Part shown: positions 10,974 to 21,282 of the stretch, one piece after another
How the letters are laid out: every line of letters starts with the position of its first letter
Numbering within the stretch: position 1 is the first letter of the stretch
Notes under the pieces: generated by a model
Seen by the model: only the letters and a program-made list of their open reading frames with translations
The model's database searches: none
What the model was told of the DNA's origin: nothing
Program-made: the position numbers and the translations under genes
NCBI GenBank assembly: GCA_015680685.1
Contig: MNCI01025339.1
Location: 95,669 to 137,055 of the forward strand
DNA: 41,387 bases
Direction of reading: 5' to 3'
Source of the DNA: Gnetum montanum
Taxonomy: Eukaryota > Streptophyta > Gnetopsida > Gnetales > Gnetaceae

Positions 10974-11690
10974 CTATTTTTGAGAAATAAAGATTCCAAC
11001 AAGCGATTGCATTACTTCCATGCCAAGATAGTAATGCATTTTTCCTAAATGAGTCATTTCAAACTCATCCATCATTAACTTAAATTTTTCAAATGAATCA
11101 CTATCATTCTTAGTGAAAATAAGATCATCAACATATAAACATACAATGAGCATTTTTGCTTCATCAATCTTTGTAAAAAGTGTATGCTCATATGGACATT
11201 TTTGAAATCCCTTCTTAGAAAAATAGGTATTTAGATGACTATACCAAGCTCCATAAGCTTGTTTTAGTTCATACAAAGCCTTTTTTAATTTATATACCTT
11301 GTGCTCACTACCAACCTTCACAAAACCAGGGGGCTGATCAATAAATAACTGTTCCTCCAAGTCTCCATGCAAGAATGTAGACTTGACATCCATTTAGAAA
11401 ATAGGACATGAATTTTGTGTTGCCAATGCAATCACCAATCTGATTGTATCATGCCTTGCAATAGGAGAAAAGACTTATTCATAGTAAATTCCATATTCTT
11501 GGCTATATTCCTTAGCCACCAATTGCACCTCATACTTGTCAACTTCACGAGTCTCCTTTAGTTTTATTCTAAAGACCCACTTCACGCCAATGGTTTTGTG
11601 CCATTTTGGAAGATCAACCAGCTCCCAAGTACCATTTCTCTTAATGGCTTGAATTTCATCCTCCATTTCCTTTTTCCATTTTTATTCTTT
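10974..11690 (-). pseudogene. Copia B reverse transcriptase
   Basis: The RVT_2 domain in two open pieces separated by a frame break near 11400-11475. The N-terminal piece has GTWELVDLPKWHKTIGVKW. The second has MDVKSTFLHGDLEEQLFIDQ, YGAWYSHLNTYFSKKGFQK, the catalytic YVDDLIFT and the thumb-side LGKMHYYLGMEVM. The key aspartates are present, unlike in copy A. It is not functional because of the frame break and of the stop at the C-terminal border. Confidence 0.85.
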
Positions 11691-12359
11691 AATAGCACTT
11701 TCAAAATTTATGGGATCATAATATGCAAACAAGGCAAAGTGGGTGATTGGGTAATTAGATTGGTTAATCCCAATTACCTCATAATCCATCATCCATAAGG
11801 GTCTTCTTTTGAATATGGTGAGATTCAACTACTATTGATGTTGGTGAAGTTGTAGCCTCCACAATTCTTGGTGCTTTATTCTCCATAGTTCTTGGTGCTT
11901 TGAAGTTTATAGTTTTAGGTTCTATACTTTTAGGTGTTAAGGAGAATGCAGTTTCACTATAAAAAATAATTGAAGTTGGCTACTGCCCATTCCAATTCCA
12001 AGTGTCCTCTTCATCAAAGATGAAATCTTTGCTAGTCACAATATTTTTGTTATAGGCTTATACAATTTATATGCTTTGGATGCTTCACTTATGCTAAGAA
12101 AGACACATTTTTCCCTATTATCCTCTAGCTTCTTCCTCTTCTCATTGGGGATGTGTGTAGGCAATGCAACCAAAGATTCTGAAGTGATCCACTATTAGTT
12201 TCATCCCACTCTCAGCCTCTTATGGTGTCAGTTTTGAATAAAAAATGTGGGACATCTATTCAAAACATGGATGCTCCAATTCACAGCCTCTGGCTAGAAA
12301 CTCTTTGGAATACTTCCCCTTGCCAAGAGGCTTCTCATCATATTGAGGATGGTACTATT

Positions 12360-12785
12360 TTACGTCTTTAATACACCATTTTGTTGTGGTGTATAGGGGG
12401 CTGTGAGCTCTCTTTGAATGCCATGATTCTCATAAAAAACATCAAACTCTTTTGAACAATATTCTCCTCCACAATCTATACAAAGGGTCTTAGTGATCTT
12501 TCTAGACTTGTTCTTAACACACGCCTTGAAGCTTTTAAATGCATTAAAAGCTTTAGAATTCTCTTGCAAAACATGTACCCAACTTTTTTGAGTATAATCA
12601 TTAGTGAAGGTGATCAAGTACCTTTTACCTCCATTTGAAGATGGTTTTATTAACCCATAAATGTCAAACCAGTTGAAGGACATTCTTTGCTCTCCATGAT
12701 TTTCCTTGAAGGAATTACGAATGATGTTGTTTACCAACAACACATTCTTCATAGAATTTGGAACAAAATGTAATTTGAGGAACAC
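12360..12785 (-). pseudogene. Copia B integrase core (141 codons open)
   Basis: rve-type integrase core. The first catalytic Asp is in WFDIYGLIKPSSNGG, the second in CIDCGGEYCSKEF, and the region PYTPQQNGVLKT holds the end of the core. In the family the final Glu follows QQNG.VE; here it reads VLKT, so the Glu is probably lost. It lies between the pre-integrase fragment and RT, the normal Ty1/copia order. Confidence 0.85.
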
Positions 12786-12801
12786 TAGTCATCATATTTT
12801 T

Positions 12802-13245
12802 CTATTGTATAGTCTTTAATCCATCAAAATTCAAGTGGCCATAGCAAAAATTCCAAAGCCATGTTGGGTCCTTTGGTTTAGCCTTCAGGCAAGATTGAGC
12901 ACTTTCAATTCTCAATGGAAATAATCTGTTGAATCTCATTTGAACAACTGTAATGGCTCCTCTTGAAGGATCATAAATTTCACAAGCATCATTCTGAATG
13001 GTTATTATATAAACCTTCTCTTGCAATTGACCAACACTTAACAAATTGCTTTTCAAATTAGGAACATAAAAAACATCAAAAATTGTTTCTACAAAACCAT
13101 TCTTGGTTCTAATGTTGATATCCTCCTTTCCCATTACATTTAGAGTAGAAAAATCACCAGAACTTAATGGAAAATAAAAGCTTTCAACTAAGTAAGAAAA
13201 AGAAGACTTATATCCACACATATGGTTACTACAACCAGTATCCAC
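12802..13245 (-). pseudogene. Copia B protease end and pre-integrase fragment
   Basis: Opens just inside the protease active site (MDTGCSNHMCG, the DTG aspartic triad). It continues through NVMGKEDINIRTKNGF and NLLSVGQLQEK and ends with the GAG-pre-integrase box LWNFCYGHLNFDGL. Compared with copy A, the His of LWHFC is Asn here. Confidence 0.8.
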
Positions 13246-13443
13246 ATACCATACATTTGACTGAGACTCTTGGTTGGCTTAAACCACCATCAGCAAAGTC
13301 TCAGACTCCTTCTCTTCTACAAAATTTGATTTCTCTCCTTTGTCATTGGGTAGTTGAGTGTAGCATTTAGAATGATGGTGTTCGTATTTATGACATCTAA
13401 ATCATTCAACCTTATATTTGTCAACTTGTCTTCTACCTTTGCC

Positions 13444-14016
13444 TCAAAATTTATCATCATCCCCTTTGAAATATATGTTGCCATTTCTATTGCTTCGGTC
13501 TCCTCTTCTTCTATTGCTACCTCTACCTCTACCTCTTCCTCTTGAGGAATAAGTAAAAGTAGAAGCCTTCAAAGATTTCTCTTTAGAAGTTGAATTTTGA
13601 TTCATCTTTTGTTCATGGACTAATAAAGAAATTTGAAGTTCATCAAGGGAAAGTGCATCAACATCTTTGGATTTTTCAATTGAACAAACAACATAATCAA
13701 ACTTGGAGGATAGGGAATGTAATATCTTCTTAACAATAATCACATCCTCCATCTTCTCACCATGAAATTGCATGTTATTGGCTATCTCCATTATCCTTGC
13801 ATAATAGCTAGTAACAAACTCCCCATCTTTCATCTGTAAAGTCTCATAATCCCTTCTCAAGGCTTGAAGTTGTGCACAATTTACTCTCAAAGACCCTTGA
13901 TATTTCTTCTTCATAGAATCCCAAATATGCTTAGAAGTTTCTTTACTAAGAATAGTATTTAAGATAGAATGATCAATTACTTGAAATAAATAATTCTTTG
14001 CCTTCCAATCTTTCAA
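13444..14016 (-). pseudogene. Copia B gag fragment (190 codons open)
   Basis: UBN2-type copia gag: LKDWKAKNYLFQ-like start, SKETSKHIWDSMKKKYQG, ALRRDYETLQMKDGE, then a Ser-Lys linker and the RGRGRGRG basic tail. The true start is upstream at 14205 and is separated by a frame break. The tail runs into the knuckle remnant near 13395, where a TGA interrupts the frame just before CHKYEHHHSKC. Gag forms the particle that packages element RNA. Confidence 0.8.
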
Positions 14017-14205
14017 CCTTAGTTCCTCTAGCTCATTTCTTTATTCGTTTGTGAGGGTAGCCTCAGCTATAGGTGCTATTACACCATGTTTAACAACTTG
14101 CTAGTACTCCTTAGACTTTAAGAAGTTTTCCATCAACATGCTCCAATGGTCATAGTAACCATCAAAATGTGGGATGGTAGGCTGCACAAAATTTTCAAAG
14201 GCCAT

Positions 14206-14408
14206 TTATGCACTATTATTCTCTTCTCTCTCGAACTTCCTAAACTGGGTGCACTACTATTCTTTTCTCTTTAGCCTTCTAAACTAAGCTTTCTCTTTAG
14301 CCTTTTGAACTAGGTTTTCTCTCTAACCTCCTAAATTGAGCTCCAATACAATTGTTAGCCTATAAGGCTATGCATTGGTTGCATATGCACTGTTGAACCC
14401 AAAAGATT
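14206..14408 (-). other. Copia B leader
   Basis: Counterpart of 6880-7079. The minus strand reads GGGTTCA just inside the inferred LTR end, as in copy A, with no clean initiator-Met primer site. Confidence 0.4.
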
Positions 14409-14541
14409 TGTTCAATTTTAATAAGTATTTTTGTCAAACTTATGCATTTTAATTAATTTTATTCTATATTTCATATAGTTAATTGTTTATTTAACAATTA
14501 TTTTATTTGTTTATGTAAGTTGTAAATATTAGTTTATTATT

Positions 14542-15081
14542 NNNNNNNNNNNNNNNNNNNNNNNNNNNNNNNNNNNNNNNNNNNNNNNNNNNNNNNNNNN
14601 NNNNNNNNNNNNNNNNNNNNNNNNNNNNNNNNNNNNNNNNNNNNNNNNNNNNNNNNNNNNNNNNNNNNNNNNNNNNNNNNNNNNNNNNNNNNNNNNNNNN
14701 NNNNNNNNNNNNNNNNNNNNNNNNNNNNNNNNNNNNNNNNNNNNNNNNNNNNNNNNNNNNNNNNNNNNNNNNNNNNNNNNNNNNNNNNNNNNNNNNNNNN
14801 NNNNNNNNNNNNNNNNNNNNNNNNNNNNNNNNNNNNNNNNNNNNNNNNNNNNNNNNNNNNNNNNNNNNNNNNNNNNNNNNNNNNNNNNNNNNNNNNNNNN
14901 NNNNNNNNNNNNNNNNNNNNNNNNNNNNNNNNNNNNNNNNNNNNNNNNNNNNNNNNNNNNNNNNNNNNNNNNNNNNNNNNNNNNNNNNNNNNNNNNNNNN
15001 NNNNNNNNNNNNNNNNNNNNNNNNNNNNNNNNNNNNNNNNNNNNNNNNNNNNNNNNNNNNNNNNNNNNNNNNNNNNNNNNN
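14542..15081. other. Assembly gap (540 N)
   Basis: A run of Ns inside the LTR. By comparison with the A/B join, the hidden sequence should be the AT-rich inner LTR end of roughly 0.5 kb. Any protein reading across it is meaningless. Confidence 0.99.
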
Positions 15082-15993
15082 GCCAGTGAAGGTCATGATA
15101 GAGAATTTTGTAGATAATAAGAAAATCAGGTAAAGCATACACCAATTGATGCTATTATGCGTGCTTTTCTGTCGAATTTGTCCATTGGCTCAAATCAAAC
15201 CTTCGTCTTGGATGAATGCATGGAGCATCACATATGCCTCTTTTGCCGCTTACTTGAGAATCCATATTAATTTAAAACTTTTAAAAGCCAAGATTAGTAG
15301 TAGTACTAATTTTAACAGATCAGTATTGGGTTTTGCAATGGCCATATTGTATTATAATATTTATTTTTAAACCTTGTTGCAGTATAAATAAGGCATTCAC
15401 CAAGGAAAGAAAGAGAAAAATTGATTATGCATACACATCAAAAGAAAATTCATTTCTTTTGAGAAAACAGGAAAGGAGGAGTTGATGCTAGTAAATTCTA
15501 TATCACATTCAAATTAATTATTCTTAAGATTTTTTTTGAAGATTTATTGAGCTTTGTGGAAATTTTTGTAATTCACAATCAAAATTGCTGCATTGTGGAC
15601 ATAGTAAAGTAGAATTGCAATTTAAGCAAGTCTCTTTTGTGATCTTCAATTATTATTTATAATTTTAATTTGATTTAATTATAAATTTTTATTCTTAAAC
15701 TTATGATTAGAAGTTAGGATAAAGGTTTATAATTTTACTTATGAGTGATAGACATAAGTATGGAATTTAATTGGATTCAATTGTAACTATTTATTGTCTT
15801 GATGATTTTTTTGACTTTTTAACTATTTCTCCATGGGATATGACTCACAGGTTAGTCATAGATGAGGTGAAAATCTCTTATAAAAAAACAAAGGTATCTA
15901 GCACCAAATTTTGCTTGGTTCGTCATGCACTGCTAGCCTTAAATAACAAAACATAACAAAATAGGGGAAACAAATGCATCAATGGAAAACAAC

Positions 15994-16205
15994 AACTTCT
16001 ATAATACTATAGTGGTTGATCCTTTAACTTTTATAATGATAAACTTTTCAACTTCTGTAACAGTCGACCCTTTAACTTCTATAATGATCGACTCTTCAAC
16101 TTTTGTAACAGTTGACTCTTCAACTTTTATAATGACTGACGCTTCAACTTCTATAACTACAAACCCTTCAACTTCTGTAATGGCTGACCATTCAACTTCT
16201 AAAAA
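15994..16205. repeat. 24-bp U3 minisatellite, LTR C
   Basis: About 8.5 degenerate 24-bp units. They stay open on the plus strand for 75 codons as a Thr/Ser/Asp/Pro-rich octapeptide repeat, purely because the unit is 24 bp. Confidence 0.9.
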
Positions 16206-16298
16206 ATGAAAATAGTAACTAAATCCCTAAGGATAGTTCTTAAAGGCTAGGACAAAAAAAAAGAAAAAAATATGTTTAACAATTAAATACATTTAACA

Positions 16299-17129
16299 AA
16301 GAAAAGGGTATTGCAGTTAACATTAAAACACACTCAAATCCTAAATACAAACAACCTTTGTTACTTGAAATTTCCATGTCAAGCCCTTAATGTAAAACTC
16401 TTAATAGTACTGTGGATTTGAATATGTATTAGTTATTTATCTTTCTATGGCTCCTTTTAATATAAATGTAAAATGGGTGTATCAGTGATATCCACAATCC
16501 TATGCCCAATTTATGATGGTGGCATCTTAGCAATTACTAGATTAATTGTTTCTTTCTTGAAAAATAAAATAATAAAGCTTTTCTTAAAACTTAAAGGGAA
16601 GTTTTGAATAATTTCTTTAACAAAAGATATGTCACACTAGGGGCAAGCAGAAGTAAAGGTGAGAACATCAATAGCCTCATCAAAACTAAATTGGAAAAAC
16701 TGCTATGATGTCTTTAGACATCTAGTTGTTGTCTAGTATTCGAAGATGTAATAGCCAGTGAAAATTCACAAACTTAACACTAAAATTTAAGAAATGAACT
16801 AAAAAAACAAAGGGTTTTTTTTTCTCTGAGAACAATCAAAATAAAAGCAATAGAGGCTACTCATTGACATTGACAAATATACAAATTTGATAATGGTATT
16901 CTATATACTCTTATATTTTGACGCGATGAACACTGTGAGTCAAGAAATGTTAGGCATGGATCATGCTAGCCACCACTGCATCACAATCATAGTCAGAGTG
17001 GTGGATCTTTCCATTTTTTTTGTGTTTTCGTGGATGATAATGAAGAAGCAAGTAAGCGCTTTAGGGTAGCAAAAACCATTTTCCAAGGACACTTTGTTTT
17101 TGCTATGTTTGGCAATGCAGACTATCCCT
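16299..17129. other. Segment X, copy C (3' end deleted)
   Basis: Colinear with X in the other copies until ATCCCT at 17124-17129, where it jumps into the truncated LTR. About 410 bp, including the X/LTR junction and all minisatellite units, are missing relative to copy B. Confidence 0.7.
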
Positions 17130-17191
17130 AAGGATAGTTCCTAAAGACTAGGACAAAAAAAAGTATGTTTAACAATTAAACACATTTAACA
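17124..17191 (-). mobile_element. Remnant of copia 3' LTR, copy C
   Basis: Only the last ~65 bp of LTR remain next to the polypurine tract: the CCTTAGGGAT stretch and the terminal TGTTAAATG (outer end 17191). Confidence 0.75.
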
Positions 17192-18338
17192 CCCTCCCAT
17201 AAACTGAAAGTTTGCAAACTATCAGTTATGAGATCATACTATGCAAATAAGGCAAAGTGGGTGATTGGGTAATTAGATTGGTCAATCCCAATTACCTCAT
17301 AATCCATCATCCATAAGGCTCTTTTCCTGAATATGGTGAGATTCAACTGTTGTTACTGTTGGTGAGGCTGTAGCCTCCACAATTCTTGGTGCTTCAATAT
17401 CCATAGTTCTTGGTGCTTCAAAGTTTATAGTTCTAGGTTCTATAGTTTCAGGTGTTGTGGAGTTTGCAATTTCACTATCAAAAATAATTGAAGTAGGCTA
17501 CTGCCCATTCCAATTCCAAGTTCTCTCTTCGTCAAAGATGACATCTTTTCTAGTCACAATATTTTTGTTAGAGTATTATACAATTTATATGCTTTGGATG
17601 CTTCACTTACGCCAAGAAAGATACATTTTTCACTTTTATCCTCCAACTTTGTCCTCTTCTCCTTGGGGATGTGCGTAGGCAATGCAACTAAAGATTCTGA
17701 AGTGATCCACTACTAGTTTCTTCCCACTCTAAGCCTCTTATGGTGTCATGTTTTGAATAACAAAGGTGGGACTTCTATTCAAAACATGGATGCTCCAATT
17801 CATATCCTCTATCTAGAAACTCCTTGGAATACTTCCCCTTGCCAAGAGGCTTCTCACCATATTGAAGATGGTTCTATTTTAGCTCTTTGATACACCATTT
17901 TGTTGTGGTGTATAGGGGGCTATGAGCTCTCTTCAAATGCCATGATTCTCATAAAAAACATTAAAATCTTTTGAACAATATTCTCCTTCACAATCTATAT
18001 GAAGAGTCTTAATGATCTTTCTAGACTCGTTCTTAAGATGCGCCATGAAGCTTTTAAATGCATTAAAAGATTCAGACTTCTCTTGCAAAAAATATACCCA
18101 ACTTTTTTAAGTATAATCATCAATGAAGATGATCAAGTACCTTTTACCTCCATTTGAAGATGGTTTTATTGGCCCACAAATGTTGAAGTGGACCAGTTGA
18201 AAGGCATTCTTTGCTTTCCATGATTTTCCTTGAAAAAATTACAAATGATATTGTTTACCAACAACACATTCTTCATAGAATTTGGAACATTTACTGTTGG
18301 ACAATCACCAAAACTTAATGTAGAATAAAAAATTTTAT

Positions 18339-18902
18339 CTAAGAAAATGAAGACTTACATCCACACATATGGTTGCTGCAGCTAGTATCCACATACCATA
18401 TATCTGACTGAGACTCTTGGTTGGCTAAAACCACCATCAGCAAAGTCTCAAACTCCTCTTCTACAAAATTTGATTTCTCTCCTTTGTCATTTGGAAGTTT
18501 ACTGTAGCATTTAGAACGATGGTGTCCATATTTATGACATGTAAAGAATTCCACCTTAGATTTGTCAACTTGTCTTCTGCCTTTGCCTTGAAATTTATCA
18601 CCATCCCCTTTGAAATATCTATTTCCATTTCTATTGCTTCGATATCCTCTTCTCTTACCCCTACCTCTACCTCTACCTCTACCTCTTCCTCTTGAGGAAT
18701 AAGTAAAAGTAGAAGCCTTCAAAGATTTCTCTTTAGAAGTTGAATTTTGATTCATCTTCTGTTCATGGACTAACAGAGAACTTTGAAGTTCATCAAGGGA
18801 AAGTGCATCAACATCTTTGGATTTTCCAATTGAACAAACAACATAATCAAACTTACAGGATAGGGAACATAATATCTTCTCAACAATAATCACATTCTCC
18901 AT
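18339..18902 (-). pseudogene. Copia C gag C-terminus and protease start (187 codons open)
   Basis: Gag stalk, a long RGRGRGRGRGRG tail coded by hexamer repeats (about 18661-18698, longer than in A and B), a zinc-knuckle remnant FFTCHKYGHHRSKC, and the protease segment IWYVDTSCSNHMCG where the active-site Gly of DTG is Ser. The hexamer run length differs in all three copies, as expected from replication slippage. Confidence 0.82.
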
Positions 18903-19046
18903 TTTCTCACCATGAACTCACATGTTATCGGCTATCTCCATTATCATTGCACAATAGCTAGTAACAAACTTTCCATCTTTCATCTGTAAAGTCTCAAAAT
19001 CCCTTCTCAAGGCTTGAAGTTATGCACGATTTACTCTCAAAGACCC

Positions 19047-19355
19047 TTAATATTTCTTCTTCATAGAATCCCAAATATCCTTGGAAGTTTCTTTACTAAG
19101 AATAGTATTTAAGATAGAACGATCAATTTCTTGAAATAAATAATTCTTTGCCTTCCAATCTTTTAGCCTTAGTCCCTCTAACTCCTCTCTTTGTTCGTTT
19201 GTGAGTGTAGCCTTAGCTACAAGTGCTACTACACCATCTTTAACAACTTGCCAGTACTCCTTAAACTTTAAGAAGTTTTCCATCAACATGCTCCAATGAT
19301 CATAGTGACCATCAAAATGTGGGATGGTAGGCTGTACAAAATTTTCAAAGGTCAT
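19047..19355 (-). pseudogene. Copia C gag N-terminus (102 codons open)
   Basis: Begins at the aligned gag ATG with MTFENFVQPTIPHFDG. It continues with HYDHWSMLMENFLK and ends in IWDSMKKKY, where a stop replaces the next residue. This pattern (P.F.G..Y..W...M..FL) is the start of plant copia gag proteins of the UBN2 type and confirms the gag start used for copies A and B. Confidence 0.85.
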
Positions 19356-19608
19356 TTATGCACTACTGTACTCTTCTCTCGAGCTTCCTAAACTAGGTGC
19401 ACTACTATGATTTTCACTTTAGCCTCCTAAATTGGGCTTTCTCTCTAAACTCTTGAACTAGGCTTTCTCTCTAACCTCCTAGATCAAGCTCTAGTACAAT
19501 TGTTAGCCTATGAGGCTGTGCATTGGTTGCATGTGCGCTATTGAACCCAAAAATTTGTTCAATTTTAATAAGTATTTTTGTCATACTTATGCATTTTAAT
19601 TAATTTTN

Positions 19609-19724
19609 ATGACAAAAATACTTATTAAAATTGAACAAATTTTTGGGTTCAATAGCGCACATGCAACCAATGCACAGCCTCATAGGCTAACAATTGTACT
19701 AGAGCTTGATCTAGGAGGTTAGAG
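19609..19724 (-). repeat. Perfect 116-bp inverted duplicate of 19469-19584
   Basis: The reverse complement of 19469-19584 appears base for base identical here, bordered on both sides by a single N. The arms are separated by 24 bases. The surrounding repeats are diverged, so perfect identity with N borders points to a misplaced contig end and not to a biological hairpin. Confidence 0.9.
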
Positions 19725-20984
19725 NGTGTATATATAATATACGGTGACAAGGAAGGTGGTTCTCTACGATCGCGGTGGTAAGCCACTGTCACTGTCGCCG
19801 TCTTCAGAGAATAATGACAATGATGATGTTCCTTAAATTTTCCTTGTTGCAAGTTATCTAAGTTATCTTCTTCATTTTTGCAATTTCTTTCCCACCATTT
19901 CTAGCAAATTCATGATAACAAGAATGCTAGATTTGGCACCTACAAGAAAAATAATGAATTGGTATCAAATTCTTCCGTATCCATTTAATATTAAAATACT
20001 TATTTTTAAACATTGGTACAAGGAATGGCGTGGTGGAGATTGATTAGGATAAAGCACCAGCAAAGGTTGTGATAGAGAATTTCACAGATAATTAGGGAAT
20101 CAGGTAAAGCATATGCCAACTGATGCTATTATGCGTGCTTTTCTGTCGAATTCTCCATCAGCTCAAATCAAACCTTCTTCTTGGATGAATGTGTGGAGCA
20201 TCACATACGCCTCTTTTGCCGCTTCCTTGAGAATGCATATTAATTTAAAACATTAGAAAGCCAAGATTAGTAGTAGTACAAATTTTAATGGATCGGTATT
20301 GGGTTTTGCAATACCCATATATTATTATTATATTTATTTTTAAACCTTGTTGTAGTATAAATAAGGCATTCATCAGGCACCAAGGAAAGAAAGAGAAAAA
20401 TCGATTATGCATACACATCAAAAGAAAATTCATTTCTTTTGAGAAAATAAGAAAGGAGGAGTTGATATCAGTAAATTCCATATCACATTGGAATTAATTA
20501 TTCTTGATATTTTTGTTGAATATTTGTTGAGCTTTGTGGTAATTCTTGTAATTCATAATCAAAATTGCTACATTGTGAAGATAACAAGGCAGAATTGCAA
20601 TTTAGGTAGGTCTCCTTTGTGATCTTCAATTATTATTTATAATTATAATTTAATTTAATTATAAATTTTTATTCTTAAACTTATGATTAGAAGTTAGGAT
20701 AAAGGTTTATAATTTTACTTATGAGTGATAGGCATAAGTATGGAATTTAATTGGATTCAATTGTAACTATTTATTGTCTTGATGATTTCTTTGACTTTTT
20801 AATTGTACCTCCACAGGATACGACTTATGGGTCAATTTCAGACGAGGTGATAATCTATAGAACAAAAAAAAAAAATTTTAAAGGTATCCAGCACCAAATT
20901 TTGGCTGGCTCGTCATGCATTTCTAGCCTTAAATAACAAAACAAAACAAAATAGGGGTAAACAAATGCATCAACGGAAAATAGC

Positions 20985-21197
20985 AACTTCTATAATAGTG
21001 TAATGGTCGACCCTTTAACTTCTATAATGATAGACTTTTCATCTTTTGTAACAGTCGACCCTTTAACTTCTATAACAATTGAATCTTCAACTTCTGTAAT
21101 GGTTGAACCTTCAACTTTTATAATGATTGACCCTTCAACTTCTGTAATGGCAAACTCTTCAACTTCTGTAATGGCTGACCATTCAACTTCTAAGAAA
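20985..21197. repeat. 24-bp U3 minisatellite, LTR D
   Basis: About 8.5 degenerate 24-bp units, similar in number to LTRs B and C and more than in LTR A. Confidence 0.9.
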
Positions 21198-21282
21198 ATG
21201 AAAATAGTAACTAAATCCCTAAGGATAGTTCTTAAAGGCTAGGACAAAAAAAAACATGTTTAAGAATTAAATACATTTAACA

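Larger units (their letters stand above)
10164..14205 (-). pseudogene. Degenerate Ty1/copia gag-pol, copy B
   Basis: The best preserved of the three copia bodies, with all domains in order on the minus strand. Gag starts at the ATG at 14203-14205 and is open over 13444-14016. Protease and pre-integrase are open over 12802-13245, the integrase core over 12360-12785, and RT over 10974-11393 and 11475-11666. RNase H covers about 10260-10943. The integrase keeps FDIYG and the RT keeps YVDDLIFT (about 11121-11140), both altered in copy A. Stops and frameshifts between the open pieces still make it a pseudogene. It is the best reference for comparing the other copies. Confidence 0.9.
14409..16298 (-). 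mobile_element. Copia 5' LTR between B and C, interrupted by a sequence gap
   Basis: Outer end TGTTAAATG at 16298, inner end AACA at about 14409. The central-left part is hidden by 540 Ns. The visible part from 15082 aligns with LTRs A, B and D. It includes the plus-strand TATAAATA box at about 15383 and the minisatellite at about 15994-16205. Confidence 0.65.
17192..19355 (-). pseudogene. Degenerate copia gag-pol, copy C, with large internal deletions
   Basis: Begins with the polypurine tract (17192-17200) and a few bases of RNase H tail, then jumps at about 17226 to sequence upstream of RT, so RT and RNase H (about 1.5 kb) are gone. A second deletion of about 370 bp at about 18290 removes the pre-integrase region. 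What remains is an integrase core remnant (about 17860-18240), part of the protease (about 18380-18400, reading DTSCSNH where DTGCSNH is expected) and gag up to the ATG at 19353-19355. It cannot move by itself. Confidence 0.88.
19556..21282 (-). mobile_element. Copia 5' LTR between C and D
   Basis: Outer end TGTTAAATG at 21282, inner end AACA at 19556. It is interrupted by two single Ns (19608, 19725) enclosing an inverted 116-bp duplicate. From 19726 it aligns with the start of copy A. Unlike A, it has a GC-richer stretch at 19768-19805. It is the rightmost LTR of the array and is followed by X and unique DNA. Confidence 0.65.

Noticed and set aside
14503-15145. Long minus-strand ORFs over 14503-15145 and 28931-29429
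   Set aside because: They consist of N runs translated as unknown residues.
15982-16209. Plus-strand ORF with Thr/Ser/Asp octapeptide repeat (also 21003-21242)
   Set aside because: It is a translation of the 24-bp U3 minisatellite, which is open only because 24 is divisible by three. There is no start context or domain.
19469-19724. Foldback transposon or MITE hairpin
   Set aside because: Arms are perfectly identical while all neighbours are diverged, and single Ns bound the second arm, so an assembly error is far more likely.
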